NCBI RefSeq assembly: GCF_020217465.1
Contig: NZ_CP084115.1
Span: 2,108,001 to 2,172,000 of the forward strand
From: Cobetia amphilecti
GTDB taxonomy: Bacteria > Pseudomonadota > Gammaproteobacteria > Pseudomonadales > Halomonadaceae
DNA length: 64,000 nt
Direction: 5' to 3'
Part shown: positions 7,061 to 15,435 of the stretch, one piece after another
How positions within the stretch are numbered: the stretch's first letter is position 1
How the letters are laid out: each line of letters starts with the position of its first letter
Program-made: the position numbers and the translations under genes
The notes under the pieces: model-generated
The model's database searches: none
The model's input: only the letters and a program-made list of their open reading frames with translations
What the model was told of the DNA's origin: nothing

Positions 7061-8398
7061 TCAGCCGCGGTTGAACGAGAGTCGCTGGCCGTTGGCCACC
7101 GAATTGACGGTCTTGCCGTCATAGGCTTTCACACCGTTGACGAAGGTCGCATCGATACGTGCCTTGAAGGTCACGCCATCGAAGGGGCTCCAGCCACACT
7201 TGTAGAGCACATTGTCACGCGTGACGCTGGTCTCGCCATTGAGGTCGACCAGCACGAGGTCAGCGAAGGCCCCTTCACGGATGTAGCCGCGATCGACGAT
7301 GGAGAAGCGATCCGCCACGTTGTGGCTGGTCTTCTGCACCAGGGTCGCCAAGTCATAGATGCCGTCCTGTACCTGATCGAGCAGTGACAGCAGGGCATGC
7401 TGCACCAGCGGCAGGCCGGAAGGCGCCTTGAAGTACGGGTTCTGCTTCTCTTCCCAGGTATGCGGTGCGTGATCGGTGGCGATGATGTCGATACGGCCAT
7501 CCATCACGGCAGCGCGCAGGGCGGCGCGGTCTTCGGCGGTCTTCACTGCCGGGTTGCACTTGATCAGGCTGCCACGGATGTCGTAATCGGCGTCGCTGAA
7601 CCACAGGTGGTGCGCGCAGACTTCGGCGGTGATCTGCTTGCCCTTCATCGGGCCGGCCTTGAACAGCGCCATTTCCTCGGCGGTGGTCAGGTGCAGGACA
7701 TGCAGCTGGGTACCGTTGCGAGTCGCCAGGTCGATCGCCAGACGCGAGCTCTTGATGCAGGCTTCGCGCGAGCGGATCAGACCGTGTTCGGAGAAGGGCA
7801 CGTCTTCCCCGAAACGCTCACGCCAGCGAGCCTCGTTCTCGAGAATCATCGGCGTATCTTCGCAATGCGTGACGATGGGCGTCGGTGCATGCTTGAAGAT
7901 GCCTTCGAGAATCTCCGGATCATCGACCAGCATGTTGCCGGTAGAGGCGCCCATGAAGATCTTGATGCCGCAGGTCTGGTTCGGATCCAGCGTCTTGATC
8001 GCTTCCAGGTTGTCGTTGCTGGCACCCAGATAGAAGGCGTGGTTGGCATGGGCACGGCCGGCCGCCACGGCAAACTTGGCTTCCAGTGCATCGCTGTCCA
8101 GGGTCGCCGGCTTGACGTTGGGCATATCGAAGAAAGTGGTGATCCCCCCGGCCACGGCAGCAGCTGACTCGGTGGCGATGTTGCCCTTGGCGGTCAGGCC
8201 CGGCTCACGGAAGTGCACCTGATCATCGATCATGCCCGGCAGCAGGTGGCGGCCAGCGGCATCAATCACTTCACGTGCATCGAGGTGAGACAGGTCGCTG
8301 CCGATGGCGTGTATACGCCCGTCCTTGATGCCCACATCCAGAGTGGAAATGGTGCCTTCGTTGACGACTTGCGCCTGTGAGATGCGGATGTCCAGCAT
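7061..8398 (-). CDS. pyrC2: Dihydroorotase, PyrC2-like, with altered metal motif, in the zur-znu locus
   Basis: Dihydroorotase closes carbamoyl-aspartate to dihydroorotate in pyrimidine synthesis, normally with zinc. This 445-residue amidohydrolase keeps HFREPG, Lys146 in GIKIFMG, His178 in THCED, His233/236 in LHVLHL and Asp309 in ATDHAPH. In the usual metal motif D-x-H-x-H, however, the first His is Gln60 (DDQVHF), leaving only His62. It stands between zur and znuA, with a Zur-like site 21-43 bp upstream of its GGAGG-preceded ATG. Zur-controlled pyrC paralogues that replace the zinc-rich housekeeping enzyme are known from Pseudomonas (PA5541, pyrC2). The same role is inferred here. An allantoinase-like activity cannot be excluded from sequence alone. 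Confidence 0.82.
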   Translation of the reverse strand: MLDIRISQAQVVNEGTISTLDVGIKDGRIHAIGSDLSHLDAREVIDAAGRHLLPGMIDDQVHFREPGLTAKGNIATESAAAVAGGITTFFDMPNVKPATLDSDALEAKFAVAAGRAHANHAFYLGASNDNLEAIKTLDPNQTCGIKIFMGASTGNMLVDDPEILEGIFKHAPTPIVTHCEDTPMILENEARWRERFGEDVPFSEHGLIRSREACIKSSRLAIDLATRNGTQLHVLHLTTAEEMALFKAGPMKGKQITAEVCAHHLWFSDADYDIRGSLIKCNPAVKTAEDRAALRAAVMDGRIDIIATDHAPHTWEEKQNPYFKAPSGLPLVQHALLSLLDQVQDGIYDLATLVQKTSHNVADRFSIVDRGYIREGAFADLVLVDLNGETSVTRDNVLYKCGWSPFDGVTFKARIDATFVNGVKAYDGKTVNSVANGQRLSFNRG

Positions 8399-8418
8399 GT
8401 GACGTCCTCCGTGGGAAG

Positions 8419-8441
8419 CAAATGTTATATCGTATCAAAAG
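8419..8441 (-). promoter_or_regulatory. Putative Zur operator of the pyrC2-znuACB operon
   Basis: One half-site (AAATGTTATA, 8420-8429) matches the gammaproteobacterial Zur consensus exactly and the other half is partial; by hand about 14 of 23 positions agree. It overlaps a TATAAC-like -10 on the minus strand just before pyrC2, so bound Zn-Zur would block transcription of pyrC2 and the znu genes. Confidence 0.7.
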
Positions 8442-8457
8442 CGCTCGCAAGCGCCGT

Positions 8458-8925
8458 TCACTGAGCGTTTTCTGCCATGGCAGCTGCTTGAGAGGTGCAA
8501 TCCTGGCAACGCCCCTCGAGCTCGATGGTCTGGCGTTCGATCGAGAAACCATGGCGATCGGCGCTGGCGACTAGCCGAGTGCCGAGATCGTCATCATGCA
8601 TTTCCTCGACACGACCGCAGCCGCGGCAGATCAACAGCTGAAATCCGTGCTGATGTTCCGGGCAGTGGCAGGCAAGGTAGGCATTGAGTGATTCGATGCG
8701 ATGAACGAGGCCCTGTTCGAGCAGGAAGTCCAGCGCACGATAGATCGTGGGAGGGCGGGCAGCGCCATGTTCCTTGGCGAGCTGATCCAGCAGGTCATAC
8801 GCCTTGAGTGCGCCATGACTGGTCGCGATCATTTCCAGTACACGTCGCCGGATCGGCGTAAATCGCACACCGCGCGCCAGGCATTGACGCTCGGCCTGGT
8901 CGATCAGCGAAAGTGGCTCTGGCAT
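8458..8925 (-). CDS. zur: Zinc uptake regulator Zur (Fur family)
   Basis: Zur is a zinc-loaded dimeric repressor of zinc uptake genes. The 155-residue protein has the Fur-family winged helix (about 10-85, with FTPIRRRVLE and TIYRALDFLLEQGLVHRIES), the His/Cys segment CHCPEHQHGF, and structural CxxC pairs CRGCG and CQDC. The CHCPEH-HGF arrangement and the early cysteine are typical of Zur rather than Fur. The start at 8925 has AGGA 6 bases upstream. It sits directly before pyrC2 on the same strand, but the Zur-like box lies after zur, so zur probably has its own promoter while pyrC2-znuACB is the repressed unit. Confidence 0.93.
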   Translation of the reverse strand: MPEPLSLIDQAERQCLARGVRFTPIRRRVLEMIATSHGALKAYDLLDQLAKEHGAARPPTIYRALDFLLEQGLVHRIESLNAYLACHCPEHQHGFQLLICRGCGRVEEMHDDDLGTRLVASADRHGFSIERQTIELEGRCQDCTSQAAAMAENAQ

Positions 8926-9128
8926 GAAGAATCCTGAGTGTCGTGAATCCCGGATGTCAAAAGGCGTCGAGCGCGATGAGGGCAAGGGCGTCAGCGCGCA
9001 GCCTGAATGACCAGATGCTTATTCTAGGGCAATTGGACCACGACGGGCCACCGGCAAAGGCATCGAGGCTGCGTGAGTCACTCAAAGGCAACGCACGGCG
9101 CGGGAGCCGACATGAAGTCGTGGACAAC

Positions 9129-9151
9129 AAAATAATATGATATAACATAAC
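9129..9151 (+). promoter_or_regulatory. Putative Zur operator before the DUF1826 gene
   Basis: The 23-bp stretch matches the Zur consensus at about 17 positions by hand, with the right half ATATAACAT intact. It lies 59-81 bp before the DUF1826 start and about 205 bp before zur, so it most likely controls the rightward gene. Confidence 0.7.
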
Positions 9152-9209
9152 AATAATGACTTTCTGGTCGCGATGATAGACCACCGACCATCCCTGACAG
9201 GAGTATTAC

Positions 9210-9923
9210 ATGGCCCAGTTCGAGGCGCTGCACCCGCCCCTTCACACACGGCCCGTGCCACCCCCGGCGGCCAGTTCGTCACCTTCTACTCTCGCGTCGG
9301 CGCAAAGGCCTGTGGCTCATTGGCATATCGGGCACGAGGCACGTGACCTGGGGGCGATCTTCGAACCCCATATCAGCCTGGCCGTGATGCAGCGCCGCAT
9401 CGATGCGGCATTGAAAATGGCGGTGAAGGCCCAGTCCTCGGGTGCCTACCCGCTGCGCATGCGCTGGCGCGGCCCTATCAGTGAGCTGCGTGAGGCGCTG
9501 GAGCGCTACCTTCCCGCACCGGATGCCGGGGCTGCACTGATAGAGGATATCCGTGTGCTGGGTGAGGCCATGGGCGAGCTCTTCCAGGTCAAGGATATCG
9601 GCATGCGACTGGAGATGACCCAGAGCGCCATGTGCCCGCGCTTTCATGTCGACCGCATCCCCGTCAGATTGGTGACGACCTACGATGGCCCGGGCACCCA
9701 GTGGCTGCCGGAACATGCCGCCGACAGAATGGCACTGGGCCATGGCCAACCAGGACATCAGGACATCTGCCTAGCCCCCGGCGAGATACATGAGCTGCGC
9801 CCGGGCAGCCTGGCGTTGCTCAAGGGAGAGTGCTGGCCGGGCAACGAAGGGCGAGGGCTGATCCATCGCTCGCCTGTGGTGCCCAATGGTAGCCGCCTGA
9901 TGTTGAGCGTGGACCCCGGCTAA
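9210..9923 (+). CDS. DUF1826 protein, probable zinc-starvation gene
   Basis: The function is unknown. DUF1826 genes are repeatedly found beside zur and COG0523 metallochaperone genes, and this one has a Zur-like site in its promoter. The 237-residue product has no signal peptide or membrane segment. The most conserved stretch, residues 142-168, contains CPRFHVDRIP and TTYDGPGTQW; near the end are HRSP (His219) and SRLMLSVD (Arg229). The His146-x-Asp148...His219...Arg229 order resembles the facial triad plus co-substrate Arg of Fe(II)/2-oxoglutarate oxygenases, which is my inference. The start is set by AGGAG six bases upstream. A terminator follows. Confidence 0.8.
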   Translation: MAQFEALHPPLHTRPVPPPAASSSPSTLASAQRPVAHWHIGHEARDLGAIFEPHISLAVMQRRIDAALKMAVKAQSSGAYPLRMRWRGPISELREALERYLPAPDAGAALIEDIRVLGEAMGELFQVKDIGMRLEMTQSAMCPRFHVDRIPVRLVTTYDGPGTQWLPEHAADRMALGHGQPGHQDICLAPGEIHELRPGSLALLKGECWPGNEGRGLIHRSPVVPNGSRLMLSVDPG

Positions 9924-9947
9924 GCTGAGGCTCGGTGAGCCAGCAAA

Positions 9948-9984
9948 CAGAAACACCCCGCCTTGGCGGGGTGTTTCTGTCTTT
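9948..9984. terminator. Terminator between convergent DUF1826 and RimK-like genes
   Basis: A 14-bp perfect stem (9948-9961 with 9966-9979), GC-rich at the tip, is followed on the + strand by TCTTT. It ends the DUF1826 transcript and can act on the opposite operon too. Confidence 0.85.
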
Positions 9985-10059
9985 CCAGACGCTGGAACGC
10001 TCGATCAGCCACACCATCGGCCAGCAGACGAGTCGATCGGCAACCTGGTGGAACCGGGA

Positions 10060-11076
10060 TCAATCGGCGATGGGCGCCATGCCGACATTGGCGACATCTT
10101 CCTTGCTACGCGAGAAATGCTTGCGCGCAAAGGCGACACGCTCGGCGACCGGCACACCGTCGGGCTGACGCTCGATCAGCTCGAGCCGCTTGCGCAGGCC
10201 CTCGCCATTGGCCATCTGGATGGCCAGCCCCGGACGGGCGTTGAGCTCCAGAAGCATCGGGCCATGGCGACGATCCAGCACCATGTCGGTGCCCAGATAT
10301 CCAAGTCCCGTCATCTCGTAACAGCCGGCAGCCAGCTCGAGCAGGGTGTCCCACTGCGGTACCTTGAGCGAGAAGATATCGTGCCCGGTATCGGGGTGCG
10401 CGAACTGCGGGCGATCGTACTGCACACCGCGTACCGCCCAGCCACTGCCGATATCCAGCCCGACACCGACCGCGCCCTGGTGAAGATTGGCCTTGCCATC
10501 CGAGGCTGCCGTCGACAGGCGCATCATCGCCATCACGGGATAGCCCTTGAAGACGATGACACGAATGTCCGGCACACCCTCATAGGTGAACTCGGCGAAG
10601 GCCTGATCAAAGGAAATCAAGCCTTCGACCAGTGCCACATCCGGTGAGCCACCCAGCGAATAGAGCCCTGACAGGATATTGGAGACGTGACGCTCCATGT
10701 CGGCACGCGTTATGCGCGCGCCGCTGGGCTTCACATACTCTTCGCCATCATGGTGCTCGATAACGAGGATCCCCTTGCCGCCTGAGCCCTTGGCCGGCTT
10801 GATCACGAAACCTGCGTGATCGCGCACCATGTCGACGACGCGCTCGACCTCGAACTGGCTGGCGACCTTGCCGATCATCTCCGGCGAGGCCAGGCCGTAC
10901 TTCTGACACAGCAACTTGGTCTGCAGCTTGTCATCGACCAGCGGATAGAGGCGGCGGTCGTTGTATTTCGAGATATACCCGATGTTGCGGCGATTCATGC
11001 CGACAACCCCCCGGGCGCGCAAGGCGCCCGGCGTGGTCCAGTTGCGCGACCAGCGATTCAGCCATGACGAGAGCAT
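10060..11076 (-). CDS. RimK-like ATP-grasp ligase (alpha-L-glutamate ligase-like)
   Basis: ATP-grasp ligases of this group join an amino acid, often glutamate, to a carboxylate through an acyl-phosphate. The 338-residue protein has the ATP-grasp core: the lid/glycine-rich KPAKGSGGKGI (about 93-103), the DIRVIVF strand, and the metal-binding LLELNARPGLAIQ near the C-terminus. The start (11076) lies just beyond the stop of the upstream gene and uses a GGAGGATT site inside it, indicating coupling. It is the third gene of a conserved trio with a 7TM/inactive transglutaminase protein and a retropepsin-like lipoprotein. The substrate is unknown; modification of an envelope peptide or small molecule is predicted from gene context. 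Confidence 0.85.
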   Translation of the reverse strand: MLSSWLNRWSRNWTTPGALRARGVVGMNRRNIGYISKYNDRRLYPLVDDKLQTKLLCQKYGLASPEMIGKVASQFEVERVVDMVRDHAGFVIKPAKGSGGKGILVIEHHDGEEYVKPSGARITRADMERHVSNILSGLYSLGGSPDVALVEGLISFDQAFAEFTYEGVPDIRVIVFKGYPVMAMMRLSTAASDGKANLHQGAVGVGLDIGSGWAVRGVQYDRPQFAHPDTGHDIFSLKVPQWDTLLELAAGCYEMTGLGYLGTDMVLDRRHGPMLLELNARPGLAIQMANGEGLRKRLELIERQPDGVPVAERVAFARKHFSRSKEDVANVGMAPIAD

Positions 11077-11077
11077 C

Positions 11078-12637
11078 TCAATCCTCCGTCAGCGGCTTGA
11101 AGCGGCGCAATTCCAGCAGACGATAGCCGGTGTAGTTGCCGAGCAGCAGGATGAAGGCCATCAGCACCAGTTGCAGACCGAGGAAGTTGAAGGTCAGGTG
11201 ACGCACCCACGGATTGTTCATCGCCAGATAGGCCAGTACGGCGGTCAGAAGGCTGCCACCACCTTGCTTGAGCACTTCCTTGGGGCCTTCCTCTTCCCAC
11301 AGGATCGACATGCGCTCGACGGTCCACGACAGGATGATCATCGGGAAGAAGGTGATGGTCAGGCCGGCGTTCAGGCCGAAGCGATAGGCGAGCACCGAGA
11401 AGATGGAGATGATCGCGATTACCGTGATGATCACCACCGAGACCCTCGCCACCAGCAGCAGATTGAGCCGCGACAGGTAGCTGCGGATCACCAGGCCCGT
11501 CGCGACGATCAGCAGGAAGCCGATCAAGCCGGTCACCAGGCTTGTCTGGATGAAGGCGAGGGCGATCAATACCGGCATGAAGGTACCAGAGGTCTTGAGG
11601 CCGACCAGTACACGCAGCAGCACCACGACCAGCGCGCCGATCGGGATCAGCAGGATGGTCTTGAACAGCGCCTGTTCTTCCAGTGGCAAGGAGTGGATCG
11701 AGAAGTTGAGCAGCTCGTCATTGGCCAGCTTGTTGCGCACCGCGACGGCCGCCGGCTCGTTGTGACGGATCATCGAGAAGCTGACACGGGAATTCACGCC
11801 ACCTTCGACTTCCAGCATCGGCGCGCCACGACCTTCCCACAGCAGCAGGTTGTCCGGCTCACCTTGCTTGCCGGTTTCCGGGTTGATCAGCACCCAGTCG
11901 GTGTTGATGTCCTCAGCAGCGGCATCGACCTCCACCGCCTCGTTGCCTTGCGGCGTTTCGGCGAAGACCTGCAACCAGGACGAGACCGTCTGGCGACGAC
12001 GACCGTCTTCCAGGCTCAGGCCGCTGACCAGACGCGCACTGACACCGGCCTCATTGAGCAGGCGCAGCATGAGCTCGGGACGCTCGAACTGGGTCAGCAG
12101 CAGGCGCGCATTCTCGCCCTGACGCTGATTGTCGAACTGCTTGATCAACTCGCGAGCGAAGGTGAAGGAATCGGCACTGCGCTCCCGGGCCTGATCGATG
12201 ACCTGGGCTGCGGCGGTATCATAAGGACGCTCCCAGGAGACTTCCTGGGGGGCAGGCAGACGCTTGATGGCCGCAGGCGTCGCATTATCGGACTCCAGCA
12301 TGGTCACGGTGTAATACAGCAGCTGCGAGCCTGCCGCTTCACGGATCGACCATTCGGCACGACGGCCCGGCAGGTCATCCAGATAGGACAGCCCGAAGCC
12401 CGAGGACGCCGTGTTCTCGGTCAGGACGCTGTAGCCCTTCTGATTTTCCGGCAGCGCCAGCGACGCCTTGACCGGGCCGCCAGTGGCCGTGAAGGCCACC
12501 TGGGCTTCGATATCCCACACTTTCTGCTGTGCACCGGGCACCCAGGGCACATCGAACGAAATATGGCGATAGGCGGTCAGGCCTACACCGATCAGCATCA
12601 ACAGGCCGACCAGAAGATAGAAAGCAAAACGCGACAT
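11078..12637 (-). CDS. Inactive transglutaminase / 7TM (UUP1-type) membrane protein
   Basis: A 519-residue membrane protein with one N-terminal membrane anchor (about 4-24), a large periplasmic part (about 30-260) with a transglutaminase-like fold that lacks an evident Cys-His-Asp triad, and about seven transmembrane helices to the C-terminus, ending in RLLELRRFKPL. The start at 12637 has AAGGA upstream; two earlier in-frame ATGs are less well supported. It is the middle gene of the trio, with 1 bp to the ligase gene downstream. In the family, the periplasmic domain is thought to bind a peptide for transport or modification by its neighbours; no biochemical role is certain. Confidence 0.82.
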   Translation of the reverse strand: MSRFAFYLLVGLLMLIGVGLTAYRHISFDVPWVPGAQQKVWDIEAQVAFTATGGPVKASLALPENQKGYSVLTENTASSGFGLSYLDDLPGRRAEWSIREAAGSQLLYYTVTMLESDNATPAAIKRLPAPQEVSWERPYDTAAAQVIDQARERSADSFTFARELIKQFDNQRQGENARLLLTQFERPELMLRLLNEAGVSARLVSGLSLEDGRRRQTVSSWLQVFAETPQGNEAVEVDAAAEDINTDWVLINPETGKQGEPDNLLLWEGRGAPMLEVEGGVNSRVSFSMIRHNEPAAVAVRNKLANDELLNFSIHSLPLEEQALFKTILLIPIGALVVVLLRVLVGLKTSGTFMPVLIALAFIQTSLVTGLIGFLLIVATGLVIRSYLSRLNLLLVARVSVVIITVIAIISIFSVLAYRFGLNAGLTITFFPMIILSWTVERMSILWEEEGPKEVLKQGGGSLLTAVLAYLAMNNPWVRHLTFNFLGLQLVLMAFILLLGNYTGYRLLELRRFKPLTED

Positions 12638-12739
12638 GGGAGTCCTTGAAATGTCTGGAGCAGTCATGATGGCTCGGTGGCGCACCGAGCCATGTCAGGC
12701 AACGAAGCCGGGCAGAGGAGACAAGAGGGCGCTTGCCAC

Positions 12740-13570
12740 TCAGTCGCGGTTGCCTTCGTTCGGGTCCTCGTCCTTGGCCGCTTCGTTACTGGGTGCACTG
12801 CCCGGGTATTCCGGACGTGCATTGATGAAGGTACGGCTGACGTCCACCGCGGCGATGTCCATCATGAAGCGACGGCCCAGCAATACCGGATAGGTGAGAT
12901 CACGACGATCATTGAGGGTGAACTCGACCTTCTGCTTGATGTCACCCAGTGTCATAAGCAGGCTGACGACGGGACGCTCTTCGCGACCGGAGGCCTGGAT
13001 GATGGTCACCGTGCGGCTGACCTGGGCCTCGACCCACTTGTCCCGATCACCTGACACGAAATACTTGCCGTCATCCCGCAGTGCGAGCTTGAACTTGACC
13101 CATTTGGCGCCGTCGCGCTCGAATTCGGTGATATCACGCGCCGACAGCGACGAGGTGTTGGCCCCGGTGTCGATACGCGCCTTGAAATAGCTGCTGATGG
13201 TGGGGAAGCCGACCCACTCGACACGCCCAAGCAAGGTCTTGTCGAGGATGGGGTTGTCGGTCACGGCCTTGCAGGCTTCCACGGCCTGCGGCTGTGGGGG
13301 CTGTTCCATCTCGGCATGGATCTGGCGCAGCTGACTGCCGACTTCTCGCACATCACGACGCAGAGAGCGGCTCAGTGCCTGCTGGTCGGCAAGTTGCTGC
13401 TGTTGGACGTTGCATTGTCCTGCCAGCTGTTCCTGCAGGGCATCGATACGCTGTGAAAAGGCATCTGGCGTCAATACCGGTTTCTGCGGCTGCGGTTGTG
13501 CCGGGACGCAGCCGGCCATGACAACGACACTGGTCAAGGTAACAGGCAATAGCAGCTTGCGGATCAGCAT
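12740..13570 (-). CDS. Retropepsin-like lipoprotein (annotated ATP-dependent zinc protease family)
   Basis: Predicted envelope aspartic protease. The 276-residue product starts with a lipoprotein signal (hydrophobic 4-19, lipobox VMAGC, Cys21 lipidated), then a helical, Gln-rich coiled-coil stretch (about 35-90). The C-terminal domain has the retropepsin motif IDTGA (Asp134), strand-turn SSLSA, and the second-lobe-like PVLLGRRFM. Such proteases act as homodimers with one Asp per subunit. The family name 'ATP-dependent zinc protease' is historical; no zinc motif is visible. It is the first gene of the leftward trio, 102 bp before the 7TM gene, so protease, membrane receptor and ligase are probably made together. 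Confidence 0.82.
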   Translation of the reverse strand: MLIRKLLLPVTLTSVVVMAGCVPAQPQPQKPVLTPDAFSQRIDALQEQLAGQCNVQQQQLADQQALSRSLRRDVREVGSQLRQIHAEMEQPPQPQAVEACKAVTDNPILDKTLLGRVEWVGFPTISSYFKARIDTGANTSSLSARDITEFERDGAKWVKFKLALRDDGKYFVSGDRDKWVEAQVSRTVTIIQASGREERPVVSLLMTLGDIKQKVEFTLNDRRDLTYPVLLGRRFMMDIAAVDVSRTFINARPEYPGSAPSNEAAKDEDPNEGNRD

Positions 13571-14731
13571 AGGGGAGAAGGTTCCTGTTCAGCCTTGCTA
13601 CCGCTCTACAACCTGTGTGAACGGCAGACATAATTCTTGTCCATCGTCAGTCAGCACACTGACCCGACGATGCCTGGGTATTCCCTTGTATAGCTTGGGC
13701 GTTCTAGCACCGAAGCGTTACTGGGAGCGATCATACGTAGCCCGAATGGTGACTGTCCATGTTTCAGCACCTGACGCCGAGCCATTTCCTGCGATTCACC
13801 AACGTAGCGATCACTTTCTGTCGCCAGTCGAGGACAGACCACACAAGGGCCCACCATTCGTGGGTCAGGGCCGCTGTCAGCCGGCCGGAAATATAACGCC
13901 AGCTTGGCTTGCGTCGCCTTCAGGTGACGAAAACCTTAATGGAATCCAATCTGCAGACAGGACTAGCCTTCGCGGCAACTTGCACAGCCAGACCTCACTG
14001 TTTGCGCATTGTTCAGGGTGTCACCGTAGAGTCAGCACGGAATCACCGCATGACAGCGCCACGCTCTAGGATGAGAACACGCCGACATAGCAAGTCAGAC
14101 TGTCGCCAAACTGATCAAATGCAAGCTACTCAGCAAAAGATAGGCGGGAACACCGGCTGACTCCATCGGCTGGTTTCATCCATAGGCAGAACCTAAGATT
14201 CAGAAGCAGGCATGCAGAAGCTGCTATTCGCACGGAGGAAGCCTGGTACCAGGCGATCGACGCTCAAGCATTGCCGTACACAGCCCGGATGAACAAGGCA
14301 CCGACGTACACAGCTTGAGCACGCTCACGAAACATCGTATTTAACATAATATATATTATGCGAACTACAATATACACGGGTTCATTAGTGATCCTGGGCG
14401 CCCGTATGGTCAGTTGCTTTGGTCCATCAGGTCAGGCCTATCAGGTCGAGTCGTCGGGCCAAGTCCAGCGAGTTGAACCTGTCGCTTGCATCAGCGACGG
14501 CAAGGATCACGATCCACTTGAGCTCGCACCAGGCACTCCGAGCCATTTTGCCAGAGTCCGTGTGCAAACAGCCCGTTAGCTCAAGAGCGCGAAAAAACTT
14601 ATCCTTGATAGAATTAACGCACAAGTGCTGTAGAATAATTCGAGCCACATGTGACCCACACCGCTCATCTAGTCACTCAACCTTGCCGCGCGCCGTGATG
14701 ACTCACGCGTCGGCGCGAATCGGAGTCAGCG
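13571..14731. other. 1.16-kb gap with no recognisable gene
   Basis: No open frame here has recognisable family sequence or a convincing ribosome site, and base composition is lower in GC than the neighbours. It must hold the promoter of the leftward retropepsin operon and of the rightward lipoprotein gene. A 16-bp AT palindrome lies at 14345-14360. It may be the remains of decayed genes. Confidence 0.5.
14345..14360. repeat. 16-bp AT-rich perfect palindrome
   Basis: CATAATATATATTATG reads the same on both strands and sits in the AT-richest point of a gene-free stretch. It could be a regulator site or chance; no adjacent promoter elements are convincing. Confidence 0.4.
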
Positions 14732-15358
14732 ATGCCCTCCTTCCCGTCCTGTCTGTCAGCTAGCGCTGGATTCATGCACAACGGCATTCGACGCCTTCGG
14801 CGCATCAGCGGCCGCGCAGCAGTGTTGATCATGGCAGCGGGATTGTCAGCCTGTAGCGGGCCTCAGATAGAGGATTACGCGGGCAGCGGCCCTGAATTTC
14901 GCATCGATGACTACTTCCTGGGCCACACGCGTGGCTGGGGCATGGTGCAGGATTACCGTGGTGAGGTGACGCGGCGGTTTGTGGTCGATGTCATCGGCAG
15001 CATGCAAGGCAACCAGCTGATTCTTGAGGAAGACTTCGTCTATGCCGATGGCGAGACACAACACCGCCGCTGGACCTTTACCCCTGCGGGTGATCGCCAA
15101 TGGATCGGTCGAGCGGCGGATGTTACGGGCGAAGCGACAGCGACGACCCGCGGTAATGCCCTGCGCATGAACTACGTGCTTCAAGTACCGATCGACGACA
15201 GTACTTGGGAGTTCAGCATGGATGACTGGATGTATCTGCAACCGGACGGCCGCATCCTGAACCGGACTTCGATGCGCAAACTGGGCCTCGAAGCCGCTAA
15301 TATTACCCTGGCATTTCAGCGTTGTCCCTGTGACTCACCAGCGTCTGAGCCGAAATGA
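14732..15358 (+). CDS. DUF3833 family lipoprotein
   Basis: A predicted outer-membrane-bound lipoprotein of unknown function. The hydrophobic signal segment (AVLIMAAGLSAC) ends in a lipobox Cys, followed by the DUF3833 body: FRIDDYFLGHTRGWGMVQDYRG, FVYADGE, and the C-terminal DWMYLQPDG. Members are often near genes for fatty-acid or cyclopropane-fatty-acid metabolism, but no such neighbours are here. The start at 14732 has GGAG six bases upstream. The ATG at 14774 would give a signal peptide of more usual length but has a weaker ribosome site. It converges on the GAF-EAL gene. Confidence 0.8.
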   Translation: MPSFPSCLSASAGFMHNGIRRLRRISGRAAVLIMAAGLSACSGPQIEDYAGSGPEFRIDDYFLGHTRGWGMVQDYRGEVTRRFVVDVIGSMQGNQLILEEDFVYADGETQHRRWTFTPAGDRQWIGRAADVTGEATATTRGNALRMNYVLQVPIDDSTWEFSMDDWMYLQPDGRILNRTSMRKLGLEAANITLAFQRCPCDSPASEPK

Positions 15359-15435
15359 CAGCTCTTGCGCGGCAATAACGTGAGCCCTTAATGGCTCCAA
15401 TCCTTGATAAGCGCCAGCATCTGATAGCCTAGCCA

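Noticed and set aside
5698-7074. 458-aa open frame on the + strand opposite znuA
   Set aside because: It is the complement of znuA; its hydrophobic Met/Val/Leu-rich stretch is simply the antisense of the His/Asp/Glu codon repeats. znuA has family motifs and a ribosome site, this frame has neither.
10961-12649. 562-aa open frame on the + strand opposite the 7TM protein gene
   Set aside because: Gln/His/Asp-rich composition typical of an antisense shadow of a membrane protein; no family sequence.
13410-14069. 219-aa open frame overlapping the retropepsin gene start and running into the gap
   Set aside because: Cys/Ser/His/Arg-rich, no ribosome site, overlaps a well-supported gene on the other strand.
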